Shown here: positions 1-6,318 of the stretch, piece after piece
Layout of the letters: each line of letters starts with the position of its first letter
Numbering within the stretch: position 1 is the first letter of the stretch
Assembly: GCA_003552625.1 (NCBI GenBank)
Contig: PUNM01000095.1
Coordinates: forward strand, 1 to 64,000
Source: Ectothiorhodospiraceae bacterium
GTDB lineage: Bacteria; Pseudomonadota; Gammaproteobacteria; Nitrococcales; Halorhodospiraceae
DNA length: 64,000 nt
Direction of reading: 5' to 3'
Translations under genes and position numbers: made by a program
Notes under the pieces: model-generated
Database searches by the model: none
Seen by the model: only the letters and a program-made list of their open reading frames with translations
What the model was told of the DNA's origin: nothing

Positions 1-86
1 AGCTCGCCGGCCGGCAGATCGAGATCAAGGCCCTGCAGGTTGTGCTGGCGGGCGCCGCGGATTCGGATGGGTTCACGCACGATCAC
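1..86 (-). CDS. uvrA: UvrA-type excinuclease ATPase, N-terminal fragment (cut by window edge)
   Basis: Only the first 28 or so codons are in the window. They read VIVREPIRIRGARQHNLQ and continue GLDLDLPAGEL, which matches the opening strand of UvrA proteins (the IxVRGARxHNL motif just before Walker A). UvrA is the DNA-damage-recognition ATPase of nucleotide excision repair. The start chosen is the GTG at 86; there is no strong Shine-Dalgarno. The fragment cannot separate true UvrA from the UvrA-like paralogues found in some bacteria. A stable hairpin separates it from glcB upstream. Confidence 0.6.
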   Translation of the reverse strand, partial: MIVREPIRIRGARQHNLQGLDLDLPAGE

Positions 87-102
87 GCTTCCAGAGACAA
101 GT

Positions 103-133
103 CGGCGCCGACAGCCCGGGGCTGCCGACGCCG
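103..133 (-). terminator. Terminator-like hairpin between glcB and the uvrA-type gene
   Basis: On the minus-strand RNA, bases 133-120 pair with 116-103 to give a 14-bp stem with two G-U wobbles and a 3-base loop. It lies 34 bases after the glcB stop. A second, smaller GC stem (152-156 with 161-165) sits directly behind the stop. There is no long U run, only a pyrimidine-rich stretch, so termination efficiency is uncertain. Confidence 0.4.
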
Positions 134-166
134 GCACGGTTCAAGGGATCGCGGCCGGGAGGCCGG

Positions 167-2350
167 TCAGGCGTACTTCGCCTTCGCCTCCTGGCGACGG
201 CGGTGGAGAACCGGCTCCGTGTAGCCGGAGGGCTGCTCCCGCCCCTTGAAGACCAGATCGCAGGCCGCCTGGAAGGCGACGCTAGCGTCGAAGTCCTCCG
301 CCATGGGCCGGTAGTTCGGGTCGCCGGCGTTCTGCTCGTCCACGACCTGAGCCATGCGCTGGAGGGTCTCCATAACCTGGTCCTCACTGACCACACCGTG
401 GTAGAGCCAGTTCGCGATGTGCTGACTGGAAATCCGCAGCGTGGCGCGGTCCTCCATCAAGCCCACGTTGTTGATGTCCGGAACCTTGGAGCAGCCGATG
501 CCCTGATCGATCCAGCGCACCACGTAGCCGAGGATGCCCTGGCAATTGTTGTCGAGCTCCTGCTGAATCTCCTCCGCACTCCAATCGGTACTCGGCGCCA
601 GCGGGACCGTCAGGATGTGATCCAGGTCCGAACGCCAGCCCTGCTCGGCGATCTCCTTCTGCACCCCGGCGACATCGACCTGGTGGTAGTGGATGGCGTG
701 CAGGGTCGCGGCCGTCGGCGACGGTACCCAAGCGCAATTGGCGCCTGCCTTCGGGTGCGCAGCCTTGGTATCGAACATCTCGCGCATCTTGTCCGGTTTG
801 GGCCACATTCCCTTGCCGATCTGCGCCTTGCCCTTGAAGCCGGAGGCGAGGCCGACGTCCACGTTCCAGTCCTCATAGGTCGTCATGAAGGCGGCGCCCT
901 TCATGTCCGCCTTGCGGATAACCGGGCCGGCTTCCATGGAAGTGTGGATCTCATCGCCGGTGCGATCGAGGAAGCCGGTGTTGATGAAGATCACCCGGTC
1001 CTGGGCTTGGGCAATGCAGGCACGCAGGTTGACGGTGGTCCGCCGCTCCTCGTCCATGATGCCGACCTTCAGGGTGGCACGGTCCAAGCCCAGGGCATCC
1101 TCGACACGCTCGAAGATCTGGACGGTCAGGGCGACCTCCTCCGGCCCGTGCATCTTCGGCTTGACGATGTAGACGCTGCCGGTCTTCGAGTTGCACACCT
1201 GGCCCAGCCCCTTGAGATCGTGGACTGCGCAGAGGACCGTCATCATGGCGTCGAGCATCCCCTCGGGGATCTCGTTGCCATCGCCGTCGAGCACCGCCGG
1301 GGTGGTCATCAGGTGGCCGACGTTGCGCACCAGCATCAGCGAGCGCCCCGGCAGGGTCAGCGAGCCGCCGTCCGGCGTCGTGTAGGTGCGGTCGGCGTTG
1401 AGCCGCCGCGTAAACGTCTCCCCGCCCTTGCTTACCGGCGTCTCCAGAGTCCCCTTCATCAGGCCCAGCCAGTTGCGGTAGACACGGACCTTGTCCTCGG
1501 CGTCCACCGCAGCCACGGAGTCCTCGCAATCCTGGATGGCGGTCATCGCCGACTCCATGACCACGTCCTTCACCCCGGCCGGGTGGTCCTTGCCAATCGG
1601 ATCGTTGGGATCAATGACAATCTCGGCATGGAGACCGTTATGGCGCAGCAGGATGGATCCAGGCTGGCCCGGTTCACCGGTGTAACCGACGAAACGTGTC
1701 GGATCGGCCAGTTCCGTCTCGCTGTCGTCGCTGAGGGTGATACGCAGCTGGCGCGGGGTCTCCTCGCTGATCCGGTACGCCTTGACCTCGTTATGAACGC
1801 CGTGGGCGAGGGGTGCGACCTCATCCAGGGTCTCGCCGGCAAGCTCCATGACCTTCTGGCCACGCGCCGGATTGTAGGAGCGGCCCTTCTCCAGGCCATC
1901 GCCCTCCGGGATCATGTCCGTGCCGTAAAGGGCATCGAAGAGACTGCCCCAGCGGGCATTGGCGGCATTGAGCGCAAAGCGCGCGTTATCCACCGGAACG
2001 ACAAGCTGCGGGCCCGCCACGGTCGCAATCTCCGGATCGACGTTGGTCGTCGTGATCTCGAAGTCGCCGACCTCCGGCTGGAGGTAGCCGATGCTCTGGA
2101 GGAACGACTTGTATTCGTTAAAGTCGTAGCCGTCGAGCCGCTGCTTGTACCAGTCGTCGATCTGCTGCTGCAGGCTCGCGCGCTTATCGAGCAGCTCGCG
2201 GTTTCGCGGCCCCAGATCATTGACGAGGCGACCGAGCTCAGCCCAGACGTGGTCGGCATCGATACCGGTGCCCGGCGCCATCTCCTCCGACACCAGGTCG
2301 TACAGTTCGCGGGCGACCTGTAGCCCCCCGACTTGAACCCGTTCGCTCAT
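167..2350 (-). CDS. glcB: Malate synthase G
   Basis: It condenses glyoxylate with acetyl-CoA to malate in the glyoxylate bypass or glycolate utilisation. The 727-residue length matches the single-chain G isoform (about 720) and not the shorter A form of about 530. Recognisable family blocks include [19 protein letters not shown] near residue 275 and [14 protein letters not shown] near 475. The ATG at 2350 follows a GGGAGAG ribosome site. It lies 108 bp downstream of the DUF1499 gene on the same strand, so it could be co-transcribed or have its own promoter in that gap. With citrate synthase and isocitrate dehydrogenase nearby, acetate or glycolate assimilation is plausible; isocitrate lyase is not in the window. 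Confidence 0.97.
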   Translation of the reverse strand: MSERVQVGGLQVARELYDLVSEEMAPGTGIDADHVWAELGRLVNDLGPRNRELLDKRASLQQQIDDWYKQRLDGYDFNEYKSFLQSIGYLQPEVGDFEITTTNVDPEIATVAGPQLVVPVDNARFALNAANARWGSLFDALYGTDMIPEGDGLEKGRSYNPARGQKVMELAGETLDEVAPLAHGVHNEVKAYRISEETPRQLRITLSDDSETELADPTRFVGYTGEPGQPGSILLRHNGLHAEIVIDPNDPIGKDHPAGVKDVVMESAMTAIQDCEDSVAAVDAEDKVRVYRNWLGLMKGTLETPVSKGGETFTRRLNADRTYTTPDGGSLTLPGRSLMLVRNVGHLMTTPAVLDGDGNEIPEGMLDAMMTVLCAVHDLKGLGQVCNSKTGSVYIVKPKMHGPEEVALTVQIFERVEDALGLDRATLKVGIMDEERRTTVNLRACIAQAQDRVIFINTGFLDRTGDEIHTSMEAGPVIRKADMKGAAFMTTYEDWNVDVGLASGFKGKAQIGKGMWPKPDKMREMFDTKAAHPKAGANCAWVPSPTAATLHAIHYHQVDVAGVQKEIAEQGWRSDLDHILTVPLAPSTDWSAEEIQQELDNNCQGILGYVVRWIDQGIGCSKVPDINNVGLMEDRATLRISSQHIANWLYHGVVSEDQVMETLQRMAQVVDEQNAGDPNYRPMAEDFDASVAFQAACDLVFKGREQPSGYTEPVLHRRRQEAKAKYA

Positions 2351-2443
2351 GGAACTCTCCCTCGTTGGCTTCCGATCAGCGGATGACCGGCGATATTACA
2401 AGGCGGCCCGGCCCCTTCGCCAGGTTGCCGCACGCTAACCCCT

Positions 2444-2457
2444 CGCCGGATCCGGCG
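2444..2457. repeat. Perfect 14-base palindrome between DUF1499 gene and glcB
   Basis: The sequence cgccggatccggcg is fully self-complementary and begins one base beyond the DUF1499 stop codon. It could be a weak terminator stem without a loop, a protein site, or chance in GC-rich DNA. It has no T run. Confidence 0.3.
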
Positions 2458-2458
2458 C

Positions 2459-3205
2459 TTACTCGTTCAGGACCGCCTCCAGCTCGGCGAAAAAGGCTTC
2501 TATACGCCGCGCGTTCGCCCCCAGATCGTGCTGCCCGACCCGCGAAGCCGAGCGCACGTCCACGCGCCGCTCGCCGGGACCCTCGTCGCGGATCCGGACC
2601 GCCACGTCATCCACGAAGGCGAACCAGTCGCTGCGGGCAGCGGCTTCGAGCCCGCCTTGCTCGTCCGTGCGCGCGACCGTCCAACCCTGGGACCACGCCA
2701 CCTGCTGAGCGGCAGCGAGCAGGTCGGCGACGTTGTGCGAATAATAGCGCGCTTCGATCTCCGGATAGGCCTGCCGCTGCTTTTCCGCAACCTTCTCGCC
2801 CGGATGCTCCAGCGGGTTATCGCCGCGGGCACGGGCCGCGGCCAGAGCGTCGAAGGCAGGCGGATTGTCCAGGTCGGTGCTGACATCATGGATAGCCGGG
2901 AGCGTGAACGCGGCGTAGAAGTGGGGTGCGGTCACGGTGACCACGGCGCCGCCGAGAAGGAGAGCCAGAAGTGCGCGACCCCGCCCCCGCTTGCCGTGGA
3001 GGCCCAGGGTGGCCAGGAACCCCGGGACCGCAAGCAGCAGCGCCACGCCTGCAGCCGCTGCCCCGCTGACGACCATGACCATCGCCGGCTCCAGCTCGAT
3101 CCAGCGTACGCGGTAGAGCGGCCCGGCAACGGCGGCGCAGGCGGCCCCGAGGGCCGCAGCCAGCGCTGCCGTCGTGGCCAGCCGGGAGACCGGCGCTTGG
3201 AACAT
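2459..3205 (-). CDS. DUF1499 family membrane protein
   Basis: The protein has 248 residues. Three hydrophobic segments (about 8-30, 41-68 and 77-97) are followed by a soluble DUF1499 domain starting at IHDVSTDLDNPPAF (about 105) and running to the end. The function of DUF1499 proteins is unknown; many are membrane anchored and face the periplasm. The ATG at 3205 is preceded by GGAGGG, but both lie inside a perfect 14-bp inverted repeat (see 3203-3237), so translation may be controlled by RNA structure. Upstream on the same strand, 94 bp away, is the small MgtE_N-like gene. A 14-base palindrome (2444-2457) lies directly behind the stop. Confidence 0.88.
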   Translation of the reverse strand: MFQAPVSRLATTAALAAALGAACAAVAGPLYRVRWIELEPAMVMVVSGAAAAGVALLLAVPGFLATLGLHGKRGRGRALLALLLGGAVVTVTAPHFYAAFTLPAIHDVSTDLDNPPAFDALAAARARGDNPLEHPGEKVAEKQRQAYPEIEARYYSHNVADLLAAAQQVAWSQGWTVARTDEQGGLEAAARSDWFAFVDDVAVRIRDEGPGERRVDVRSASRVGQHDLGANARRIEAFFAELEAVLNE

Positions 3206-3237
3206 AATCCCTCCAGCCTTTGCCTGGAGGGATTATG
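3203..3237 (-). promoter_or_regulatory. Perfect 14-bp hairpin burying the Shine-Dalgarno and start codon of the DUF1499 gene
   Basis: Bases 3203-3216 (cataatccctccag) and 3224-3237 (ctggagggattatg) are exact inverted repeats around a 7-base loop. In the minus-strand mRNA the 3' arm contains the GGAGGG ribosome site and ends with the ATG, so both would be base paired. This is the layout of a translational switch such as an RNA thermometer, a riboswitch output stem or an autoregulatory site. No T run follows, which argues against a terminator. The geometry is directly visible; the regulatory role is inferred. Confidence 0.6.
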
Positions 3238-3299
3238 CGGGTGACGCCCTGCAGGTCCAAGCCTGGCCGTGGCACCAGGCGTTGGAGGAACGGCTACAC

Positions 3300-3674
3300 T
3301 TACTGCAAACGCCCGGAAAGGACCGTCTCAACACGGCTGCGCTTGAGCGGGCGCAGGTTGCGGACAATATCGTCCCGGCACTCGGGATCCATGTGGCCGA
3401 GGACACGGGCGAGGGTATTGAACGGCAAACGATTAGCCAGGCGGCAAGCGCGGCCGCGGTTCATGTGCTCGAGCACGCTGGCCTGACCCTCCGGGCGCAT
3501 CTCGAGGAATGCGGCGAGGCGTTCGCCATCGGGCATCGCCTCAAGCGCAGCGGGGCGGTCCGTCGGATCCATCCGCAGGATGCGCCGTGCAGCGGCTGCG
3601 GGCAGGCGGTCTGCGAACTCGGCACGCGTGGTGGTGGCCACGCCGACGTCTTGACGCTCGGTGGTGATGGTCAT
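3300..3674 (-). CDS. Small stand-alone MgtE_N-like helical-repeat protein
   Basis: A 124-residue soluble protein. Residues 24-117 show repeated short helices with the pattern of the MgtE intracellular N domain superhelix (for example AAARRILRMDPTDRPAALEAM and later LARVLGHMDPECRDDIVRNL). No membrane segments or CBS domains follow, so it is not a transporter. In MgtE the equivalent domain senses Mg2+; whether this one does is unknown. The ATG at 3674 is chosen over an upstream ATG at 3848 because it has an excellent GGAGG site and the domain starts after it. That site lies in a perfect hairpin, and a promoter at 3857-3885 would give a leader of about 175 nt. The next gene downstream is DUF1499. 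Confidence 0.65.
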   Translation of the reverse strand: MTITTERQDVGVATTTRAEFADRLPAAAARRILRMDPTDRPAALEAMPDGERLAAFLEMRPEGQASVLEHMNRGRACRLANRLPFNTLARVLGHMDPECRDDIVRNLRPLKRSRVETVLSGRLQ

Positions 3675-3723
3675 CTCTGCCTCCTTTTGATCGGGTGCCC
3701 GTCCCAGGGCACCGGAGGCAGAG
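3675..3723 (-). promoter_or_regulatory. Composite hairpin sequestering the ribosome site of the MgtE_N-like gene
   Basis: In the minus-strand RNA the 10 bases at 3723-3714 (ctctgcctcc) are the exact complement of 3684-3675 (ggaggcagag), which ends directly before the ATG. Between them a second 7-bp stem (3713-3707 with 3700-3694) closes a 6-base loop, leaving a 9-base bulge cgatcaaaa on the 3' side. The whole Shine-Dalgarno is therefore paired. This looks like the output stem of a translational riboswitch or a thermosensor. I saw no match to a riboswitch class I know. Confidence 0.6.
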
Positions 3724-3739
3724 GAGCCACGAGACTCCG

Positions 3740-3823
3740 TCAGGCTTCGCCGGAAACCCAGGGGCGGGCGTTGGTTCGCGGTACAGCGTCGCTGTTTGAC
3801 GTACTGCAATAACCGTCCGGCAT
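3740..3823 (-). CDS. Possible 27-residue leader peptide (upstream ORF)
   Basis: ATG at 3823 with a GAGG eight bases upstream opens a 27-codon frame (MPDGYCSTSNSDAVPRT, then NARPWVSGEA) ending at TGA 3740-3742, inside the leader of the MgtE_N-like gene. There is no run of one amino acid as in classical amino-acid attenuators. It may be chance; comparing related leaders would decide. Confidence 0.22.
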   Translation of the reverse strand: MPDGYCSTSNSDAVPRTNARPWVSGEA

Positions 3824-3856
3824 GACGGCAACCTCGTGTGGCTGACACGCAGCGTT

Positions 3857-3885
3857 AATCTATGTGGGGGTGCGCATCCTGTCAA
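3857..3885 (-). promoter_or_regulatory. Sigma-70-type promoter for the MgtE_N-like gene
   Basis: Reading the minus strand, TTGACA (3885-3880) is followed after exactly 17 bases by TAGATT (3862-3857). The -35 box is a full consensus match. The predicted start point is near 3850, about 175 bases upstream of the ATG. It is back to back with the rpmE2 promoter. Confidence 0.65.
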
Positions 3886-3908
3886 GGCGTGGAGGGGCCT
3901 CGCGTACC

Positions 3909-3937
3909 TTGACCCCCCTGGGCGCGGTGGATACTAT
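3909..3937 (+). promoter_or_regulatory. Sigma-70-type promoter for rpmE2-gltA
   Basis: TTGACC at 3909-3914 and TACTAT at 3932-3937 are separated by 17 bases. The start point would be near 3944, giving a leader of about 44 bases before the rpmE2 ATG at 3988, which has a GAGGGAG ribosome site. Confidence 0.65.
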
Positions 3938-3987
3938 CCGCGCTCAAATACTCGTCTTACGCGCGACGATAAGTCGCAGAGGGAGCT

Positions 3988-4251
3988 ATGAAGAAAGAGA
4001 TTCACCCCGAGTATCGTGAGGTCGTCTTCCAGGACATCTCGACGGATTTCTCCTTCCTGACCCGCTCGACGGTGCAGACCGACGAGACCATTACCTGGGA
4101 AGACGGCAAGGAGTACCCTCTGGTTAAGGTCGAGGTCTCCAGCCGGAGCCACCCCTTCTTCACCGGTAAGCAACGCGTCGTGCACTCTGGTGGCCAGGTC
4201 GATCGCTTCCGCAAGCGTTTCGGCATGACCCGCGGTTCCTCGGCCAACTGA
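3988..4251 (+). CDS. rpmE2: 50S ribosomal protein L31 type B (zinc-independent)
   Basis: The 87-residue protein opens [18 protein letters not shown] and contains [12 protein letters not shown] and VDRFRKRFG, all typical of L31 type B. It lacks the CxxC zinc-binding cysteines of the standard L31, and is longer (type A is about 70). In many bacteria such C-minus paralogues replace the zinc form when zinc is scarce. The only L31 in the window is this one; whether a type A copy exists elsewhere cannot be seen. It is followed after 48 bp by gltA on the same strand, with a 10-bp hairpin overlapping its stop codon. No Zur box was identified by eye. Confidence 0.95.
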   Translation: MKKEIHPEYREVVFQDISTDFSFLTRSTVQTDETITWEDGKEYPLVKVEVSSRSHPFFTGKQRVVHSGGQVDRFRKRFGMTRGSSAN

Positions 4252-4274
4252 TCCCCGACGCCCCGTCGGGGATC
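4250..4274 (+). terminator. 10-bp hairpin across the rpmE2 stop codon
   Basis: gatccccgac (4250-4259) and gtcggggatc (4265-4274) are perfect inverted repeats around the loop gcccc. The stem includes the last two bases of the TGA stop. There is no T run, so it may be a partial terminator, an mRNA 3'-end stabiliser or a processing site that sets the ratio of rpmE2 to gltA message. Confidence 0.45.
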
Positions 4275-4299
4275 CCCACGGCAGTAGCGGAGGGGCGTC

Positions 4300-5598
4300 A
4301 TGACCTCGAGAACCGTCACCGTAACCGACAACACCACTGGCAAGAGCGTCGAGATGCCCGTCCGCGAAGGGACGCACGGCCCGCCGGTTGTCGATATCCA
4401 CAACCTTTACAAGGAATTCGGCTACTTCACTTACGATGCGGGATTTACCGCCACGGCAAGCTGCCAGAGCGATATCACCTTCATCGACGGCGATCAGGGC
4501 ATCCTCCTCTACCGTGGCTACCCGATCGAGGAACTCGCGGCCAACAGCAATTTCCTCGAGGTCTCCTACCTCCTGCTCCACGGTGAGCTGCCCACGCGGG
4601 ACGAGCTTGACGTCTTCAACCGGGCGGTCACCGAACATGCGATGATCAATGAGTCGTTGAAAGACTTCTTCGACGGCTTCCATTACAACGCCCACCCGAT
4701 GGCCATGCTCACCGGCGTGGTGGCCTCGCTCTCGGCCTTTTACCACGACGCAATCAACATCGGTGATCCGCGGAACCGCATGCTCACCTGCCACCGGGTG
4801 CTGGCAAAGATGCCGACCATCGCAGCGGCGGCCTACAAGCACATGGCCGGCGAACCCTTTGTCTATCCGCTCAACCGGCTCTACTACACCGAGAACCTGC
4901 TCAACATGCTGTTCTCCCGGCCGACCGAGCCGTACGAGATCAATCCGATTCATGCCCGCGCGCTCGATCAGCTGTTGATCCTGCACGCGGATCACGAGCA
5001 GAACGCGTCCACCTCCACGGTCCGCCTGGCCAGCTCCACCGGTACCAACCCGTTCGCCTCCATCGCCTGCGGCTGCGCCGCCCTGTGGGGCCCGGCCCAT
5101 GGTGGCGCCAACGAGGCGGTGCTGAACATGCTCCACCAGATCGGCGACATCAGCCAGGTGCCCAAGTACTTGGAGAAGGCCAAGGACAAAGACGACCCGT
5201 TCCGCCTGATGGGCTTCGGGCACCGGGTGTACAAGAACTTCGACCCGCGGGCGCGGATCATCCGCAAGACGTGTCATGAGGTCCTCAACGACCTGGGCAT
5301 CGAGAACGACCCGCAGCTGGAACTGGCCATGGAACTCGAGGAGCGGGCGCTGCAGGACGACTACTTCGTCGAGCGCAAGCTCTACCCGAACGTGGACTTT
5401 TACTCGGGCATCATCTACCGGGCCCTGGGGATCCCGACCGACTTCTTCACCGTGATGTTCGCGCTCGGCCGGACGCCGGGCTGGCTGGCCCAGTGGAACG
5501 AGATGGTCTCCGATCCCGAGCAGCGGATCGGCCGCCCTCGCCAGCTCTACACGGGCGCACCGACGCGCGAGTACGTCCCCATCGACCAGCGCGGCTGA
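4300..5598 (+). CDS. gltA: Citrate synthase
   Basis: It condenses oxaloacetate with acetyl-CoA, the first step of the TCA cycle and glyoxylate bypass. The 432-residue length fits the type II hexameric enzyme of Gram-negative bacteria (E. coli 427). Catalytic blocks are clear: [16 protein letters not shown] around residue 228, [11 protein letters not shown], and the signature [14 protein letters not shown] around 307. The ATG at 4300 has a GGAGGGG site. It may be read from the rpmE2 promoter, or from one too weak to see in the 48-bp gap. A strong bidirectional hairpin follows. Confidence 0.98.
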   Translation: MTSRTVTVTDNTTGKSVEMPVREGTHGPPVVDIHNLYKEFGYFTYDAGFTATASCQSDITFIDGDQGILLYRGYPIEELAANSNFLEVSYLLLHGELPTRDELDVFNRAVTEHAMINESLKDFFDGFHYNAHPMAMLTGVVASLSAFYHDAINIGDPRNRMLTCHRVLAKMPTIAAAAYKHMAGEPFVYPLNRLYYTENLLNMLFSRPTEPYEINPIHARALDQLLILHADHEQNASTSTVRLASSTGTNPFASIACGCAALWGPAHGGANEAVLNMLHQIGDISQVPKYLEKAKDKDDPFRLMGFGHRVYKNFDPRARIIRKTCHEVLNDLGIENDPQLELAMELEERALQDDYFVERKLYPNVDFYSGIIYRALGIPTDFFTVMFALGRTPGWLAQWNEMVSDPEQRIGRPRQLYTGAPTREYVPIDQRG

Positions 5599-5604
5599 CC
5601 GCAT

Positions 5605-5648
5605 CCCCTCCCCCTCCTGGCCCGGTGTCGCCAGGGGGGTGGGGGGTG
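5605..5648. terminator. Convergent terminator hairpin after gltA
   Basis: The stretch ccccctcctggc (5609-5622) can pair with gccaggggggtgggg (5630-5645) around a short loop. It lies in the 59-bp gap between the ends of gltA (plus) and the 207-residue gene (minus), so it could stop transcription from both sides. Its outer arms are C-rich and G-rich instead of T-rich. Confidence 0.5.
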
Positions 5649-5657
5649 TGGCGGTCG

Positions 5658-6281
5658 TCAGCTCGCAGCCCGTTCCTCCACCAGCGCCCTCACCTCCGCG
5701 ATACCAGCACGCTCCATAGCGCCGCCGTGGACATCACTGCGCGGCGGCTCGCGCAGTCCGGCCTCACTGAACACGGTCAGATCCACCTCGGTGTCACCCG
5801 CCAGAAAACGAAAGACCGGCTGGATCGACCAACCGTCGCGTCCGAAGCGCATGCGCCGCTCGTCGCTGTCAAAGGGAATGCTGCGATCCATCAGGAAGAA
5901 CAGCACCGCCTCCGGCGTGTCGGCGAAGAGGTGGAGCTGCACCCCGGACTCCCGATCCGCGGTGCCGGCGAGGACGGGGCCGACCAGACGGGGCCGGAAG
6001 TCGGCGAAAAACTCCATCGCCTCCAGCGCACGCCGCCTTAGATGCTGCAGATCGGCCTCATGCTCCGCCCCGCCAAAGACGGCCTGATGCTCCAGCAATG
6101 CCTGGTGAATCTCCTGATTGCGGGGCAGGTTGCGCGTGTCACTCGCACCGAGCCGTTCCGCGGCCTTGCGCTTGGCAACCAGGTAGTCGCGAACACCCTC
6201 CTCAGCCATCAGCCGGGCCGCCTCGCGGATCAGGCTGAGCCGCATGCGCTGATCTCTCATGCTTGCGCCACGCCGTGCCAT
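5658..6281 (-). CDS. Conserved hypothetical protein, nucleotidyltransferase-like
   Basis: The protein has 207 residues: a helical N-terminal part (about 10-95, rich in Arg and Glu), then FRPRLVGPVLAGTADRESG followed by VQLHLFADTPEAV and a late EVDLTVF. That spacing of an acidic strand after a GxVxxGTA-type turn, with a later D-x-T strand, resembles the minimal nucleotidyltransferase fold. No substrate can be assigned. It lies 37 bp after mrcA on the same strand with a GGGGGTGA ribosome site, so it is probably co-transcribed with PBP1A. The same kind of short protein is annotated as hypothetical in many gammaproteobacteria. Confidence 0.7.
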   Translation of the reverse strand: MARRGASMRDQRMRLSLIREAARLMAEEGVRDYLVAKRKAAERLGASDTRNLPRNQEIHQALLEHQAVFGGAEHEADLQHLRRRALEAMEFFADFRPRLVGPVLAGTADRESGVQLHLFADTPEAVLFFLMDRSIPFDSDERRMRFGRDGWSIQPVFRFLAGDTEVDLTVFSEAGLREPPRSDVHGGAMERAGIAEVRALVEERAAS

Positions 6282-6318
6282 TTGTCACCCCCGCTGTGTG
6301 CCGTACCCCAGGAACTGG

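Larger units (their letters stand above)
3675..3850 (-). ncRNA. Long structured 5' leader upstream of the MgtE_N-like gene
   Basis: The promoter at 3857-3885 would start transcription near 3850, leaving about 175 untranslated bases before the ATG at 3674. This fills the only stretch of the window over 300 bases without an annotated gene (3675-3987); the rest of that gap holds the two divergent promoters. Visible structure includes a ccgtc/gacgg stem near 3825-3810, paired arms around 3801-3780 and the ribosome-site hairpin at the 3' end. A 27-codon upstream ORF (3740-3823) is also present. It is a candidate cis-regulatory RNA of unknown ligand. Confidence 0.4.

Noticed and set aside
203-2323. 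706-codon open frame opposite glcB
   Set aside because: It is exactly antisense to a textbook malate synthase and has low-complexity His/Arg/Leu-rich composition; a GC-rich shadow frame.
3675-3848. Longer start (ATG 3848) for the MgtE_N-like protein
   Set aside because: The added 58 residues are Arg/Ser/Cys-rich and unlike the family; the ATG at 3674 has a far better ribosome site and the stretch reads as a leader.
3934-5604. 556-codon open frame opposite gltA
   Set aside because: Antisense to an intact citrate synthase, with a composition typical of mirrored GC-rich codons and no family pattern.
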